A DNA stretch of 64,000 nt from Bacteroidales bacterium. GTDB lineage: Bacteria; Bacteroidota; Bacteroidia; Bacteroidales; UBA932. The stretch is from positions 48,584 through 112,583 of the forward strand of contig JAFZFH010000090.1 in the NCBI GenBank assembly GCA_017555965.1, written 5' to 3'. Numbering within the stretch: position 1 is the first letter of the stretch; each line of letters starts with the position of its first letter. Shown here piece by piece: positions 17,408-25,480 of the stretch. A model generated the notes under the pieces. It was not told the origin of the DNA, made no database searches, and saw only the letters and a list, made by a program, of their open reading frames with translations. Made by a program: the position numbers and the translations under genes.

Positions 17408-19297
17408 TCAATATGCTCTCAAGGCATCCTTAGCAGTCATCCTCTCCATATATTGCTGTATTACTGATTTCAGGAGTTCCAGATTCTCAATACATTCAGT
17501 CTTACCGATAAGATTATCCTGAAGCATCTTATCAGTGACATAATCATACAGGCCTACGACATGTTCGCCGTCGAACTGTAGTAAATACCCGTCCTTGAAC
17601 AGTTGGAAGACTCCATTATTGCATCCGACCGCAAACGATTGATCCGGATCCGTACTCGTCAGATCATTGCCGAATGCCACGTAAGGAAGATCATAGTCAA
17701 GGAGTCCCAGTATCGTAGGCATTATATCGATCTGCTGCATTGTACCATCCTTCCTGGCCTTCAGGCTGCCATCTGGTTTATAAAACATTATCGGCACCAT
17801 ATAACGTCCTGCTTCAGTGCCATATTCCGGAAGCTCGACAATATTGGTATGATCTGCACATATGACAAATAGCGTATTCTCGAACCAAGGCATTGCTGCT
17901 GCTGTCTCAAAGAACCTTCTTACTGACATATCCAGATATTCCACACATTTATGTATCGGTAGCGCACCCTCGACGAAGACATCATTATATCGTTCTGGTA
18001 TCACATACGGGTGATGTGAAGTCGCTGTAAATACGGCTGTAGCGAATGGCTGAGGGAAAGTGTTCATCTTCTGTGCATAAAACTGAAGGAACTCTTCATC
18101 CCATATTGACCAATGTCCGTCGAAATCCGCATCATTGCCATAACTTTCACGCCCATAATATTCCTGATAGCCCACAGACTGGCTATACGCCTTGAATCCC
18201 ATGGAGTTCTCTTGAGCACCGTGAAAGAATGCTGTGTGATAGCCCTTGTTCCTGCCCAGTTCTCCTGCTGCACTTGACAACGGATTCAACGCGGATGGAG
18301 TCAGAATGAACGACTCCCCGATACGCGGAATACTGCTCAGAACAGAAGCCATAGCATCTATACTGATCCTGCCGTTTGCGAATGAATGTACATATGTCAG
18401 ACTTTCAGTCATCAGCGAATCCAGGAAAGGCGTGAAACCTCTGCCATAATACTCCATCGAATTGCTCTCAAGAATGATCTGTACCACATTCATAGGAGTA
18501 AAATCTTCGGTGCCGTCAGGAGTATGAAGCGGATTGTACATAGACTGCATATGCTCACGATCATCAAAATATGAAGGAACAATAAAATGTTCATTACCGA
18601 TTGTCCTTATAAAGGAGAACGGCGAATTAAGCACGATTGAAGCCTCTGCCGGACGTTTTGTAAAATGATTTGCATTGCTTAGGGTTATAGGACGGATCGC
18701 CTTGCCGACACCACCGCGTATTCCGACAAATGATGCAAAGCCGAACAGAGCCAATGCCACGATCGAAATAAAATAATATCCGACACGACCACCTTTTTCA
18801 TACTGCGGTGCACGATAGAAACGCCAGAGCACAAATGCCATTACGACAAATGCCACGATAAGATACCAGCTTCTGAGTGCCTCGATAAAAAGGATTCCGG
18901 CGAGATTGTCTTCATTGGCGAATTGAGTGAAGATAGTGGTTGTCGTACGCTGATTTGAAAAAGGGAAATAGCCGGAATCAACTAGATTCATAGCAAGCAT
19001 CAGCATATTCACCGCTACGAATATACATTTGACAGCTTTTCGATATCCGTTACATTCCTTCAGATGCAATGGGAAGAACACCATAAGCACATAAAGGATG
19101 TTCGAATACGCTATCGCGGCCGTATCAAACAGAAGACCTCCTCGGCAAAGCCTCAGGAAGTCACTTATTGTCAGGTAGTTGAAAGAATCCCAATTATCCA
19201 GGGTGAAGATTACCCTACAAAGTATGTAGCATATATATACAAGGAATATGTTCCAGATGACGTTTCCTATATATTTAAGTGTATTTCTCATGTTCAT
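17408..19297 (-). CDS. LtaS-like sulfatase-fold phosphoglycerol/phosphoethanolamine transferase
   Basis: 629 residues: about five membrane helices (residues 10-200), then a periplasmic alkaline-phosphatase/sulfatase-fold domain. Expected metal and catalytic residues: Glu277 (ILESNS), nucleophile candidate Ser312 in NGRISIDA, Asp400/Glu401 (SIWDEEF), His428/429 (TATSHHPY), Asp482-His483 (CADHTN). The arrangement matches LtaS/MdoB-type enzymes that move glycerol phosphate or phosphoethanolamine from a phospholipid to a glycan or lipid. The acceptor is unknown. Its ATG overlaps the stop of the preceding kinase gene (ATGA), so the two are translationally coupled. It is the last gene of a four-gene envelope operon. 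Confidence 0.85.
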   Translation of the reverse strand: MNMRNTLKYIGNVIWNIFLVYICYILCRVIFTLDNWDSFNYLTISDFLRLCRGGLLFDTAAIAYSNILYVLMVFFPLHLKECNGYRKAVKCIFVAVNMLMLAMNLVDSGYFPFSNQRTTTTIFTQFANEDNLAGILFIEALRSWYLIVAFVVMAFVLWRFYRAPQYEKGGRVGYYFISIVALALFGFASFVGIRGGVGKAIRPITLSNANHFTKRPAEASIVLNSPFSFIRTIGNEHFIVPSYFDDREHMQSMYNPLHTPDGTEDFTPMNVVQIILESNSMEYYGRGFTPFLDSLMTESLTYVHSFANGRISIDAMASVLSSIPRIGESFILTPSALNPLSSAAGELGRNKGYHTAFFHGAQENSMGFKAYSQSVGYQEYYGRESYGNDADFDGHWSIWDEEFLQFYAQKMNTFPQPFATAVFTATSHHPYVIPERYNDVFVEGALPIHKCVEYLDMSVRRFFETAAAMPWFENTLFVICADHTNIVELPEYGTEAGRYMVPIMFYKPDGSLKARKDGTMQQIDIMPTILGLLDYDLPYVAFGNDLTSTDPDQSFAVGCNNGVFQLFKDGYLLQFDGEHVVGLYDYVTDKMLQDNLIGKTECIENLELLKSVIQQYMERMTAKDALRAY

Positions 19298-20139
19298 TCG
19301 CTTTTGGGTACCATAACGTTCAATGCTCCTGGTATTACTCTGATATCAATCTCGGTTCCGGCTTCGAACCAGTCACCATCAGCATGGGCTGGTCCTCCGG
19401 ACTTTCTTGAAATCCTGATATGCTTTCCACGATAACAATGTATACGATGACTTATATCAAGATATCCTGTCATGAGCAGGCATGCAAGAGCCGGCATCTC
19501 AATACTTGTGAACATATCAGCAATCGTCACGTCCAATTGCCCGTCGCTGCTGTCTGCCAGAGGAGCGATCTTGGCACCATTACCCCATTGGCTTGAATTG
19601 CCAACCGTAATCAACGCCGCATGGTTCTCCCATGTCTTGTCATCTATTGTAATCTGATATTTCTCAGGCTGGAATTCTCTCCAGATTTCCATTCCGAGTT
19701 CTACATAACTCAGAAGTCCACGCTTGGAGGACTTTGCAAACTTCTCGCTCACCAGGGCATCAAATCCCACTCCACATACGGAAAAGAACATCCTGCCGTT
19801 TATCATACCTGCATCCAATGGATGGATTTCACCACAAAGTACAGTATCCAGCGCCTTATCAAACCTTCTGCTGATTCCCAGATGCAGCGCGAGGCCGTCT
19901 CCACTTCCACAAGGTATGATTCCAAGGGTCTTGCCAGTGTCATAGATGCCTCTTGCGACCTCATTCACAGTACCGTCACCTCCTACCGCAACAATCGTAC
20001 GTTCGGAAGCCTGTCTTGCAATCACCTCTGCATGTCCGGGATATTGCGTGTACACCACTTTATAACCGGAAGATTCCAGATGTGAAGCTACCTGGGATCT
20101 GCTACCGGTTCCTGAAATCGGATTAATGATGAAGAGCAT
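19294..20139 (-). CDS. Diacylglycerol kinase family lipid kinase (DgkB/YegS type)
   Basis: 281 residues from ATG 20139 (MLFIINPISGTGSRSQ), chosen because it begins at the conserved first strand and leaves a 7-base gap after the upstream gene; an ATG at 20166 would overlap that gene. Motifs: NPISGTG (phosphate binding), VAVGGDGTVNEVARG (the nucleotide-binding GGDGT), PCGSGDGLALHLG and the later GPAHADGDW. The family phosphorylates diacylglycerol, sphingoid lipids or related lipids with ATP. Coupling by ATGA overlap to an LtaS-like transferase suggests that it recycles the diacylglycerol released when a head group is taken from phospholipid; that role is inferred. A sphingolipid substrate is the main alternative in Bacteroidota. 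Confidence 0.88.
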   Translation of the reverse strand: MLFIINPISGTGSRSQVASHLESSGYKVVYTQYPGHAEVIARQASERTIVAVGGDGTVNEVARGIYDTGKTLGIIPCGSGDGLALHLGISRRFDKALDTVLCGEIHPLDAGMINGRMFFSVCGVGFDALVSEKFAKSSKRGLLSYVELGMEIWREFQPEKYQITIDDKTWENHAALITVGNSSQWGNGAKIAPLADSSDGQLDVTIADMFTSIEMPALACLLMTGYLDISHRIHCYRGKHIRISRKSGGPAHADGDWFEAGTEIDIRVIPGALNVMVPKSE

Positions 20140-20146
20140 AGCGGTA

Positions 20147-21127
20147 TCAATCTGTTGTAACGCCAAGTCGCTTTTCCAGCCATGCTATGACCTTATCTAC
20201 ATCCTGCGGCTCAGCATTACTTATTGAATTTATACACAGGAACTTGGCATCAGGATGTGCATCAAATTCCCTTATCTTGCAGTCTATATAATTCTTCTTA
20301 TTGCGCGGATAGGCATACAGATAATTTCCCTTGCAGCTTCTTATCAGTGCTCTACCCTGAGATTCGGCCAGAAGATAGCCTAACTCCTGGGGATTATACT
20401 GAGAGGAGTCTCTGAAACGATGTGAGGTATTGCGCAATATCGCAGCCGGATGAGACGCAAAATAACCTTCCATCACATCACGAAGGTATGTATGAGGTGT
20501 ATGATCAAGCAGAAGGAATGTACCATGTCTGCCCAGCAGATCTGCCGCATTGAGCATGCTGTCCTTGAAACCGAATATCTTATGGGATCTTCCGATATGC
20601 TTTGCCCTGCGTAAGAAGGCCGCGAAATGCCAGCTCATTCTGGAAGCATAACATACGAGGCTGTCTCCTACGAAGAAATCCTCCGGTTTCACCTCAGCTG
20701 CAAACATGACGTCATCGTTCATATATATGAACCTGTCCGAAAGACCAGGAATACGCCAGAGCATGGTCTCGATCGCCAGAGAATTGAATACAGGCAGGCA
20801 CGACTCATATCCTTCGAATATAGTCTTATGATCGACGATCTCTATTTTATAATTCCTGCCTGGAAAGTTCCTTGAAATGAAATCACCCAGCTGAGGGTCC
20901 TGGCCGTCAGTTACGATGAATATCTTGCGAACGAAGGAAGCGAACCTGAGGATAGATGCCACACAGTAGCGAATTTCACCTACGCTCCTGTAGCGGATCT
21001 CACCTCCCACATCATCGTTATCCAGTTCGTCCGCAGAAGCATAACTGCGTCTCTTCCTCCTATGGGCCAGATCATCTCCATCCACCCAGGTAATCACCAC
21101 ATCTATCGGTCCGACACCTTTGCCCAT
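20147..21127 (-). CDS. Stealth-family sugar-phosphate transferase
   Basis: 326 residues. It has the Stealth conserved regions: CR1 (IDVVITWVDG at residues 8-17), the following REIRY-like segment (EIRYCVASILRFASFVRKIFIV), CR2 (RFIYMNDDVMF) and a downstream region with HTPHTYLRDVM. Stealth enzymes transfer hexose-1-phosphate from a nucleotide sugar to a glycan, forming phosphodiester links in capsules and similar polymers, and include the catalytic part of GlcNAc-1-phosphotransferase. It starts 2 bases after the glycosyltransferase gene and ends 7 bases before the lipid kinase gene. It probably works on a surface glycan together with these neighbours; substrate unknown. Confidence 0.88.
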   Translation of the reverse strand: MGKGVGPIDVVITWVDGDDLAHRRKRRSYASADELDNDDVGGEIRYRSVGEIRYCVASILRFASFVRKIFIVTDGQDPQLGDFISRNFPGRNYKIEIVDHKTIFEGYESCLPVFNSLAIETMLWRIPGLSDRFIYMNDDVMFAAEVKPEDFFVGDSLVCYASRMSWHFAAFLRRAKHIGRSHKIFGFKDSMLNAADLLGRHGTFLLLDHTPHTYLRDVMEGYFASHPAAILRNTSHRFRDSSQYNPQELGYLLAESQGRALIRSCKGNYLYAYPRNKKNYIDCKIREFDAHPDAKFLCINSISNAEPQDVDKVIAWLEKRLGVTTD

Positions 21128-21129
21128 AC

Positions 21130-21975
21130 TCAGACAATATTTCTAAAACGTTCAGGAATCCTCACGATAAGAACCATCTCCATCATTGCCGGCTTGTTCC
21201 AGGCGTATGGAGGGCGGCATACAGTCTGCAAAACTCGGGCAAACCTTGTCGTCCTGTCCCAATCCTTAGGTCTGCCTTCAGTCACCTGTCTGATTGTCTT
21301 TGACCTTCTCTCCAGATGCTTTGTCCAGCCAGCGGCACGACGCGAAGGATCCTCAAATCGGGCCTTGATGCGTCCGAGGTCGAAATAGCCGAAATGGAAA
21401 AGAAAAAGATCCTTGCCGATATGGAAATTATGTCCTTTGATACGGTGGAAGCCTCTGCCCCACTTTACAGGCTTCGCGATCACACAAGGTTTGGTATAAC
21501 GCGTCGAAAGTCGTGCATAATGACGCTGATTAAGGAATGTATCGTCAGAAGTGATATCACCTTCCTCTTCTGTATGCTGTCCGACATCCACTCCAAGACC
21601 TGAAATGGATACATCGAAATCAGCCTTGCTCAGATACTCCGGCAATGTCATGCCGAGTTTCGGATCCACGATCAGGATCTCATCTGCATCCACACCGATG
21701 ACCAGATCATACTCCTGAAGGAGTTCCGCAGCACGGCTTGAAAGAAAATCAAGACGTCCCTTCTCCGCTTCCACGACCTGTCCGGGGATCTTATCGACAG
21801 CAGTAACAGCGACTCCCTGACACCAATCAGGCACCACCTGATCCTTACCATCCAGATACACTCTCAAATTCTCACGTCCTATCTGAGCACCATAGTACTC
21901 CACCCACTTGCGGAGATAGAAGTCGTCATTACGCACCATTGTCAGTGCACAAATCTTCTTCATATTGATCTTCAT
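21130..21975 (-). CDS. Glycosyltransferase, GT2/GT92-like
   Basis: 281 residues. The N-terminus KKICALTMVRNDDFYLRKWVEYYGAQIG is the pattern of Glyco_tranf_2_4/GT92-like proteins, and VIGVDADEILIVD gives the DxD-type metal and nucleotide-sugar site. The C-terminal part contains LFHFGYFDLGRIKARF, also seen in this group. ATG 21975 and an in-frame ATG at 21963 are both possible starts. It is the first gene of the envelope operon. It likely adds a sugar to a surface glycan that the next gene modifies with a sugar phosphate; donor and acceptor unknown. Confidence 0.8.
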   Translation of the reverse strand: MKINMKKICALTMVRNDDFYLRKWVEYYGAQIGRENLRVYLDGKDQVVPDWCQGVAVTAVDKIPGQVVEAEKGRLDFLSSRAAELLQEYDLVIGVDADEILIVDPKLGMTLPEYLSKADFDVSISGLGVDVGQHTEEEGDITSDDTFLNQRHYARLSTRYTKPCVIAKPVKWGRGFHRIKGHNFHIGKDLFLFHFGYFDLGRIKARFEDPSRRAAGWTKHLERRSKTIRQVTEGRPKDWDRTTRFARVLQTVCRPPYAWNKPAMMEMVLIVRIPERFRNIV

Positions 21976-22083
21976 TTATTTAAAGCCTTAAGAATCTGCT
22001 GAAATCACAAATACAATGCTGTACAGACCCATTTCAACAAAATTAATATAAGGGCGACAAATAAACAAATTTACAAGTGACAA

Positions 22084-22114
22084 TTTGTGATTTGGTCCAA
22101 AAACAGTAATTTTG
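22084..22114 (+). promoter_or_regulatory. Promoter of the LpxL-like acyltransferase gene
   Basis: TTTG (22084-22087), a 19-base spacer, then TAATTTTG (22107-22114): a full match to the Bacteroidota -33/-7 pattern, about 42 bases before ATG 22156. Confidence 0.75.
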
Positions 22115-22155
22115 TGCTTCCGGCAATTGAAATTACCTATCAACTGACAGATCTG

Positions 22156-23034
22156 ATGAAAGAAAAGATACAGCTTGCTTTACTGACATTCGCACTCAAA
22201 GCCATAGCGATCTGGCCCTACTGGGTACTCTATCTTCTTAGCGACCTCATATACCCCCTCATATATTATGTAATAAGGTACAGGCGTAAGGTCGTACACA
22301 GCAATCTTGTCAATTCGTTCCCGGAAAAATCGGAAAAGGAGATCATCGATATAGAAAGGAAGTTCTACAGACATTTCTGTGACTATGTCATGGAGACCGT
22401 CAAGCTGCTGCATATTTCCGACGACGAAATGCGCAAGCGCATGCGTTTCACAAACAGCGAACTTATTGAGGAATTGCGCGGCGACGGACGTCCTTTCTTC
22501 GTATATCTGGGGCACCAGTGCAATTGGGAGTATATAATATCCATCACCATGTGGATGGACCCGAGCATCACCGCATATCAGATATACCATCCCCTTTCAA
22601 ACAAGGTGATGGACAAGCTCATATATCGTCTTCGAAGCAGATTCAATTCCATCGGCATTCCTCAGAAGCAGGCTGTCAGAACAATTCTGACCCTCATGAG
22701 GGAAGGCAAGCACCCGCTCGTCGGTCTCATTTCAGACCAGCGTCCTCCACGTAAGCCCGAACCGGAATGGATGACTTTCCTGAACCAGGACACCCCTATC
22801 ATCACCGGAGGTGAAGCCATGGGGCGCAAACTTGACGCACATTTCATCTATGGAAGTGTAAAGTGCGTAAAACGAGGATATTACGAAATCACCTTCCACC
22901 AGATTGAACCGATAGAAGGTGAAGCATTCTCATATAGCAGGCAGTACATGCGCATGCTGGAAAAGGACATCATCGCTCAACCGCAGATGTGGCTCTGGTC
23001 ACATAAACGCTGGAGCATGAAGAGGAATAAATGA
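22156..23034 (+). CDS. Lysophospholipid/lipid A acyltransferase, LpxL/HtrB family
   Basis: 292 residues from ATG 22156 (MKEKIQLALLTFALKAIAIWPYW); the in-frame ATG at 22087 would include the promoter. Bacterial late acyltransferases add a secondary fatty acid to lipid A, using acyl-ACP at the inner face of the inner membrane. Visible: an N-terminal membrane helix, the HX4E catalytic pair His120/Glu125 (GHQCNWE), the conserved LISDQRPP loop and a C-terminal QWLW-like motif (PQMWLWSHKRW). It is divergent from the glycosyltransferase operon and convergent with the DUF47 gene, with a 2-base gap. Bacteroidales lipid A is usually penta-acylated, consistent with one such enzyme; alternatives are ornithine- or glycine-lipid acylation. 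Confidence 0.88.
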   Translation: MKEKIQLALLTFALKAIAIWPYWVLYLLSDLIYPLIYYVIRYRRKVVHSNLVNSFPEKSEKEIIDIERKFYRHFCDYVMETVKLLHISDDEMRKRMRFTNSELIEELRGDGRPFFVYLGHQCNWEYIISITMWMDPSITAYQIYHPLSNKVMDKLIYRLRSRFNSIGIPQKQAVRTILTLMREGKHPLVGLISDQRPPRKPEPEWMTFLNQDTPIITGGEAMGRKLDAHFIYGSVKCVKRGYYEITFHQIEPIEGEAFSYSRQYMRMLEKDIIAQPQMWLWSHKRWSMKRNK

Positions 23035-23036
23035 TC

Positions 23037-23690
23037 CTAGTCCTGATAACGCATTATAATCTTTCGTACGCCATCTGACACTCTCTTTGCAGCATCTGTA
23101 GCTGCTTCGAAAGCCTCTGCAATATTCTTATATTTCATGAGCTCGATAGGATCGGTCTCATGGGTAAAGATGTATCCGATATATTCTGCAAATGTATCAT
23201 CTGCAGCATGCTCAAGTTCAGTGATACGCTCGCACTGAACTGCAATCTTTGCATAATTCTTCTTCAGGTCGCCGAAAAGCTGCATAAGCTTCTTTATCGA
23301 ATCAGCTGCCGAATTGATATATTGTGCCAGATCCACGATCTGAGGATCTATTCTCTTTGGCATATACAGCGGAATAGACTTTGCCGAATCATTGATGTTA
23401 TCCAGGAAGTCATCGATATTCATGGCGACAGACTGGATATCACTTCTCTTTATCTTCCTTGCCAGAACTTCATAAAGCTGCTCATTCAGCTCGGTAAGCA
23501 GAGCATCTCCCTGCACTTCACATGCCTTGATTTCCTTTTCCTTCTTTCTCCACATAGCCGGATCCATTGTTTCTGTCATCTCACATAATGCAGATGAGGC
23601 ATGCAACAGATATGTAGCCTGCTGAGCGAATACAGGCAGATAATGATGGTTCTTCGTTGTGAACCTCCTGAAAAAGTCGGATACTCCCAT
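23037..23690 (-). CDS. DUF47 (PhoU-like) phosphate transport regulator
   Basis: 217 residues, all-helical. The sequence (LLHASSALCEMTETMDPAMW, KACEVQGDALLTELNEQLYE, RSDIQSVAMNIDDFLDNINDSAKSI, ITELEHAADDTF) matches DUF47 proteins, PhoU-like metal-binding helical bundles that normally sit next to a PitA-type phosphate permease. No Pit gene is in this window, so the partner must be elsewhere. Its promoter lies just upstream. Confidence 0.88.
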   Translation of the reverse strand: MGVSDFFRRFTTKNHHYLPVFAQQATYLLHASSALCEMTETMDPAMWRKKEKEIKACEVQGDALLTELNEQLYEVLARKIKRSDIQSVAMNIDDFLDNINDSAKSIPLYMPKRIDPQIVDLAQYINSAADSIKKLMQLFGDLKKNYAKIAVQCERITELEHAADDTFAEYIGYIFTHETDPIELMKYKNIAEAFEAATDAAKRVSDGVRKIIMRYQD

Positions 23691-23713
23691 AACTCTGTTC
23701 GATTGATATCTAT

Positions 23714-23721
23714 CAAATATA
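23714..23721 (-). promoter_or_regulatory. -7 element of the DUF47 gene
   Basis: TATATTTG on the minus strand, about 23 bases before ATG 23690. Confidence 0.6.
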
Positions 23722-23786
23722 GAATGTTTTTATCAAAAATCATAAAAAAGTGCCGTCAGATACCATAAAAGAGAGGCTGAAATAAA

Positions 23787-23822
23787 TTTTATGATGGTAA
23801 AATAAATTTTTGCATCATAAAA
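23787..23822. repeat. Inverted repeat TTTTATGATG...CATCATAAAA
   Basis: 10-bp perfect arms (23787-23796 and 23813-23822) around a 16-base AT-rich spacer, in the gap between the DUF47 gene and the fimbrial-type operon. It could be a terminator-like hairpin or an operator. Confidence 0.5.
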
Positions 23823-23830
23823 AAAGAAAA

Positions 23831-23887
23831 ATCTGATGAATGTTTTTTATGATCTGATGATGAATCGCAGCAGCGGTCATAGCTTTG
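23831..23887 (+). promoter_or_regulatory. Promoter and direct-repeat sites of the fimbrial-type operon
   Basis: Two copies of ATCTGATGA (23831-23839 and 23852-23860) spaced 21 bases, two helical turns apart, precede the -7 element TAGCTTTG (23880-23887). ATG 23898 is only 10 bases further, so the transcript would be nearly leaderless. No TTTG sits at -33, which fits an activator-dependent promoter; that reading is inferred. Confidence 0.5.
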
Positions 23888-23897
23888 CACAAAAACG

Positions 23898-24413
23898 ATG
23901 AAGAGCATATTGACCGTCATATTCGTCCTGCTTATAGGAGAATGCGCCGCAGCACAGCATAAAGCCGCAGCAGGAATTGATCTTACAGGCATTATCAGGT
24001 CAAAGTCGCTAAATATATCCGCCAGCTATGGATTCACAGAAAGTTGGTCAGCTTCATGGATGTCATCAATTGACTTAAGTCTTCTCAAGGATGAAGAAAG
24101 TCAGGAGGAGGAAGAGCACAGATCGGAATTTTCTCATACGCAGACAGAGATACAGATGACAGGCAGTCATTCCTTGACATTTCAATATTGGCCGGGCAAT
24201 GTATTTACAGGAACTTATATGACAGCCGGCATAAAGCGTATAGGCGACGGAAAGACCGATTGTATTGTAGGGGCAGGCTACTGCATACCGGTCTGGAAAG
24301 GATTAAGGATGAACATATCATATGAAACGGACATCATATCATCATTTCAAGATAAGGCCCCGACAGGACGTGGGCTTCATATAGGGATACAATGGACGTT
24401 AGAAACTATGTAA
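23898..24413 (+). CDS. Small outer-membrane beta-barrel-like protein of the fimbrial operon
   Basis: 171 residues with a cleavable signal peptide (MKSILTVIFVLLIGECAAAQ). The mature part alternates in the manner of short amphipathic strands (NISASYGFTESWSASWMSSID, HSLTFQYWPGNVFTGTYMTAGIK, GLRMNISYETDI) and ends with a likely membrane strand (GLHIGIQWTL). An acidic run (DEESQEEEEH, about residues 68-77) would be a loop. I do not recognise a named family. Its place at the head of an operon with two fimbrillin-like lipoproteins resembles the DUF3575-type barrels that open many Bacteroides fimbrial operons, but the sequence is not an obvious DUF3575. Confidence 0.75.
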   Translation: MKSILTVIFVLLIGECAAAQHKAAAGIDLTGIIRSKSLNISASYGFTESWSASWMSSIDLSLLKDEESQEEEEHRSEFSHTQTEIQMTGSHSLTFQYWPGNVFTGTYMTAGIKRIGDGKTDCIVGAGYCIPVWKGLRMNISYETDIISSFQDKAPTGRGLHIGIQWTLETM

Positions 24414-24415
24414 AA

Positions 24416-25480
24416 ATGAATATATCACGAAAAAACGGATGCCGGGAGAAGGGCTTGATTTCAACAGATTTCTTTCACAATTTCTTATCATTTCAAACAT
24501 TTCACACAACTCACAAGCTCGTTCTGAGCACTAGCACGACCTTGCTCCTTCTCCCGGCGCTGTTTTCCTGTCAGACAGAACAGACAGTCATGATGAGGAT
24601 TTCAGGCCAATTCCGAGAATCACACCCGCTTGACGTATTCATTTTCAACTGTGAAGATCCGGGACATCTTGACACATATCAGCATATAGAAAACAACGCC
24701 TCCCAAGAAATCTTTTTGAGATCTCAAAGCGGTGAAAAGAATGTATTCATATGTTCCGACGGACAAAGGACGAGATATGACTGGGCGGAAATAAATTCTA
24801 GAGAAGGATTGGATGGAATATACATAGAGCTGAAGGATGAGAGAAGGGAACATTTATGCTCTACTGGAGAAGTACGGCTCACAGCAGGAAGTGATGAGAC
24901 ACATCCCGTTCAGATGCGTAGAATTGCCTCTGAGATCATATTACAGTCAATCAGATGTGACTTTACCGGAAAGCCCTACGAAGGCAGGATGATAGAAGAT
25001 GTACAGGTATATCTTATAAATGTAAACAGCAGCTGCAGCATTACTGCAGATGGGGACATCGTCCCATTGAGCATTGTGAATGCAGGCAGAGCCGACCATG
25101 ACGACATAGCCGGATTCAAGGAGCCTGACCTTATCTGTCAAAACATGGAAACGTATATCAGCACTGAAATCTCCCGTGTCGGAATGAGCTTCATATGTTA
25201 TCCTAACACCAGCGCGAAAGAAGGGCCGGGAACCCCCTTCACAAGGTTGGTGATAGAAGGCACAATAGACGGAGAGAGATTCTGGTGGCCTATCGACATT
25301 AACAGAAATGACGGAACGGAAAACCCTGGAATACACAGGAACTGCAGATACATTTATGATATAACCATAAAAAGAAAGGGTACTTCCAATCCAGATGAGG
25401 TCATGGAGACAGAAACTGCGGAAGTACTCATGAAAATAAGACAATGGAAGGAAAAGGACGAACATGTCATAGTATACTGA
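24416..25480 (+). CDS. Fimbrillin-like (FimB/Mfa2-type) lipoprotein
   Basis: 354 residues if the ATG at 24416 is used, two bases after the upstream stop; an earlier in-frame ATG at 24392 overlaps the previous gene. A lipobox (LLLLPALFSC) comes after an unusually long 30-35 residue N-region, so a later non-ATG start is possible. The C-terminal pattern (RFWWPIDINRND...GIHRNCRYIYDITIKRKG, then DPD-like NPDEV) is typical of Bacteroidales fimbrillin/Mfa-like proteins. It probably anchors or builds a type V-like pilus on the outer surface. Its stop lies inside the next gene (37-base overlap). Confidence 0.75.
   Translation: MNISRKNGCREKGLISTDFFHNFLSFQTFHTTHKLVLSTSTTLLLLPALFSCQTEQTVMMRISGQFRESHPLDVFIFNCEDPGHLDTYQHIENNASQEIFLRSQSGEKNVFICSDGQRTRYDWAEINSREGLDGIYIELKDERREHLCSTGEVRLTAGSDETHPVQMRRIASEIILQSIRCDFTGKPYEGRMIEDVQVYLINVNSSCSITADGDIVPLSIVNAGRADHDDIAGFKEPDLICQNMETYISTEISRVGMSFICYPNTSAKEGPGTPFTRLVIEGTIDGERFWWPIDINRNDGTENPGIHRNCRYIYDITIKRKGTSNPDEVMETETAEVLMKIRQWKEKDEHVIVY

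Noticed and set aside
17408-19297. Classical arylsulfatase
   Set aside because: No CxPxR or SxPxR formylglycine motif; membrane helices and the ESNS/SIWDEEF/ADH pattern fit the LtaS/MdoB group.
23787-23822. Invertible promoter for the fimbrial operon
   Set aside because: Arms are only 10 bp around a 16-base spacer, the spacer holds no clear promoter, and no recombinase gene is nearby.
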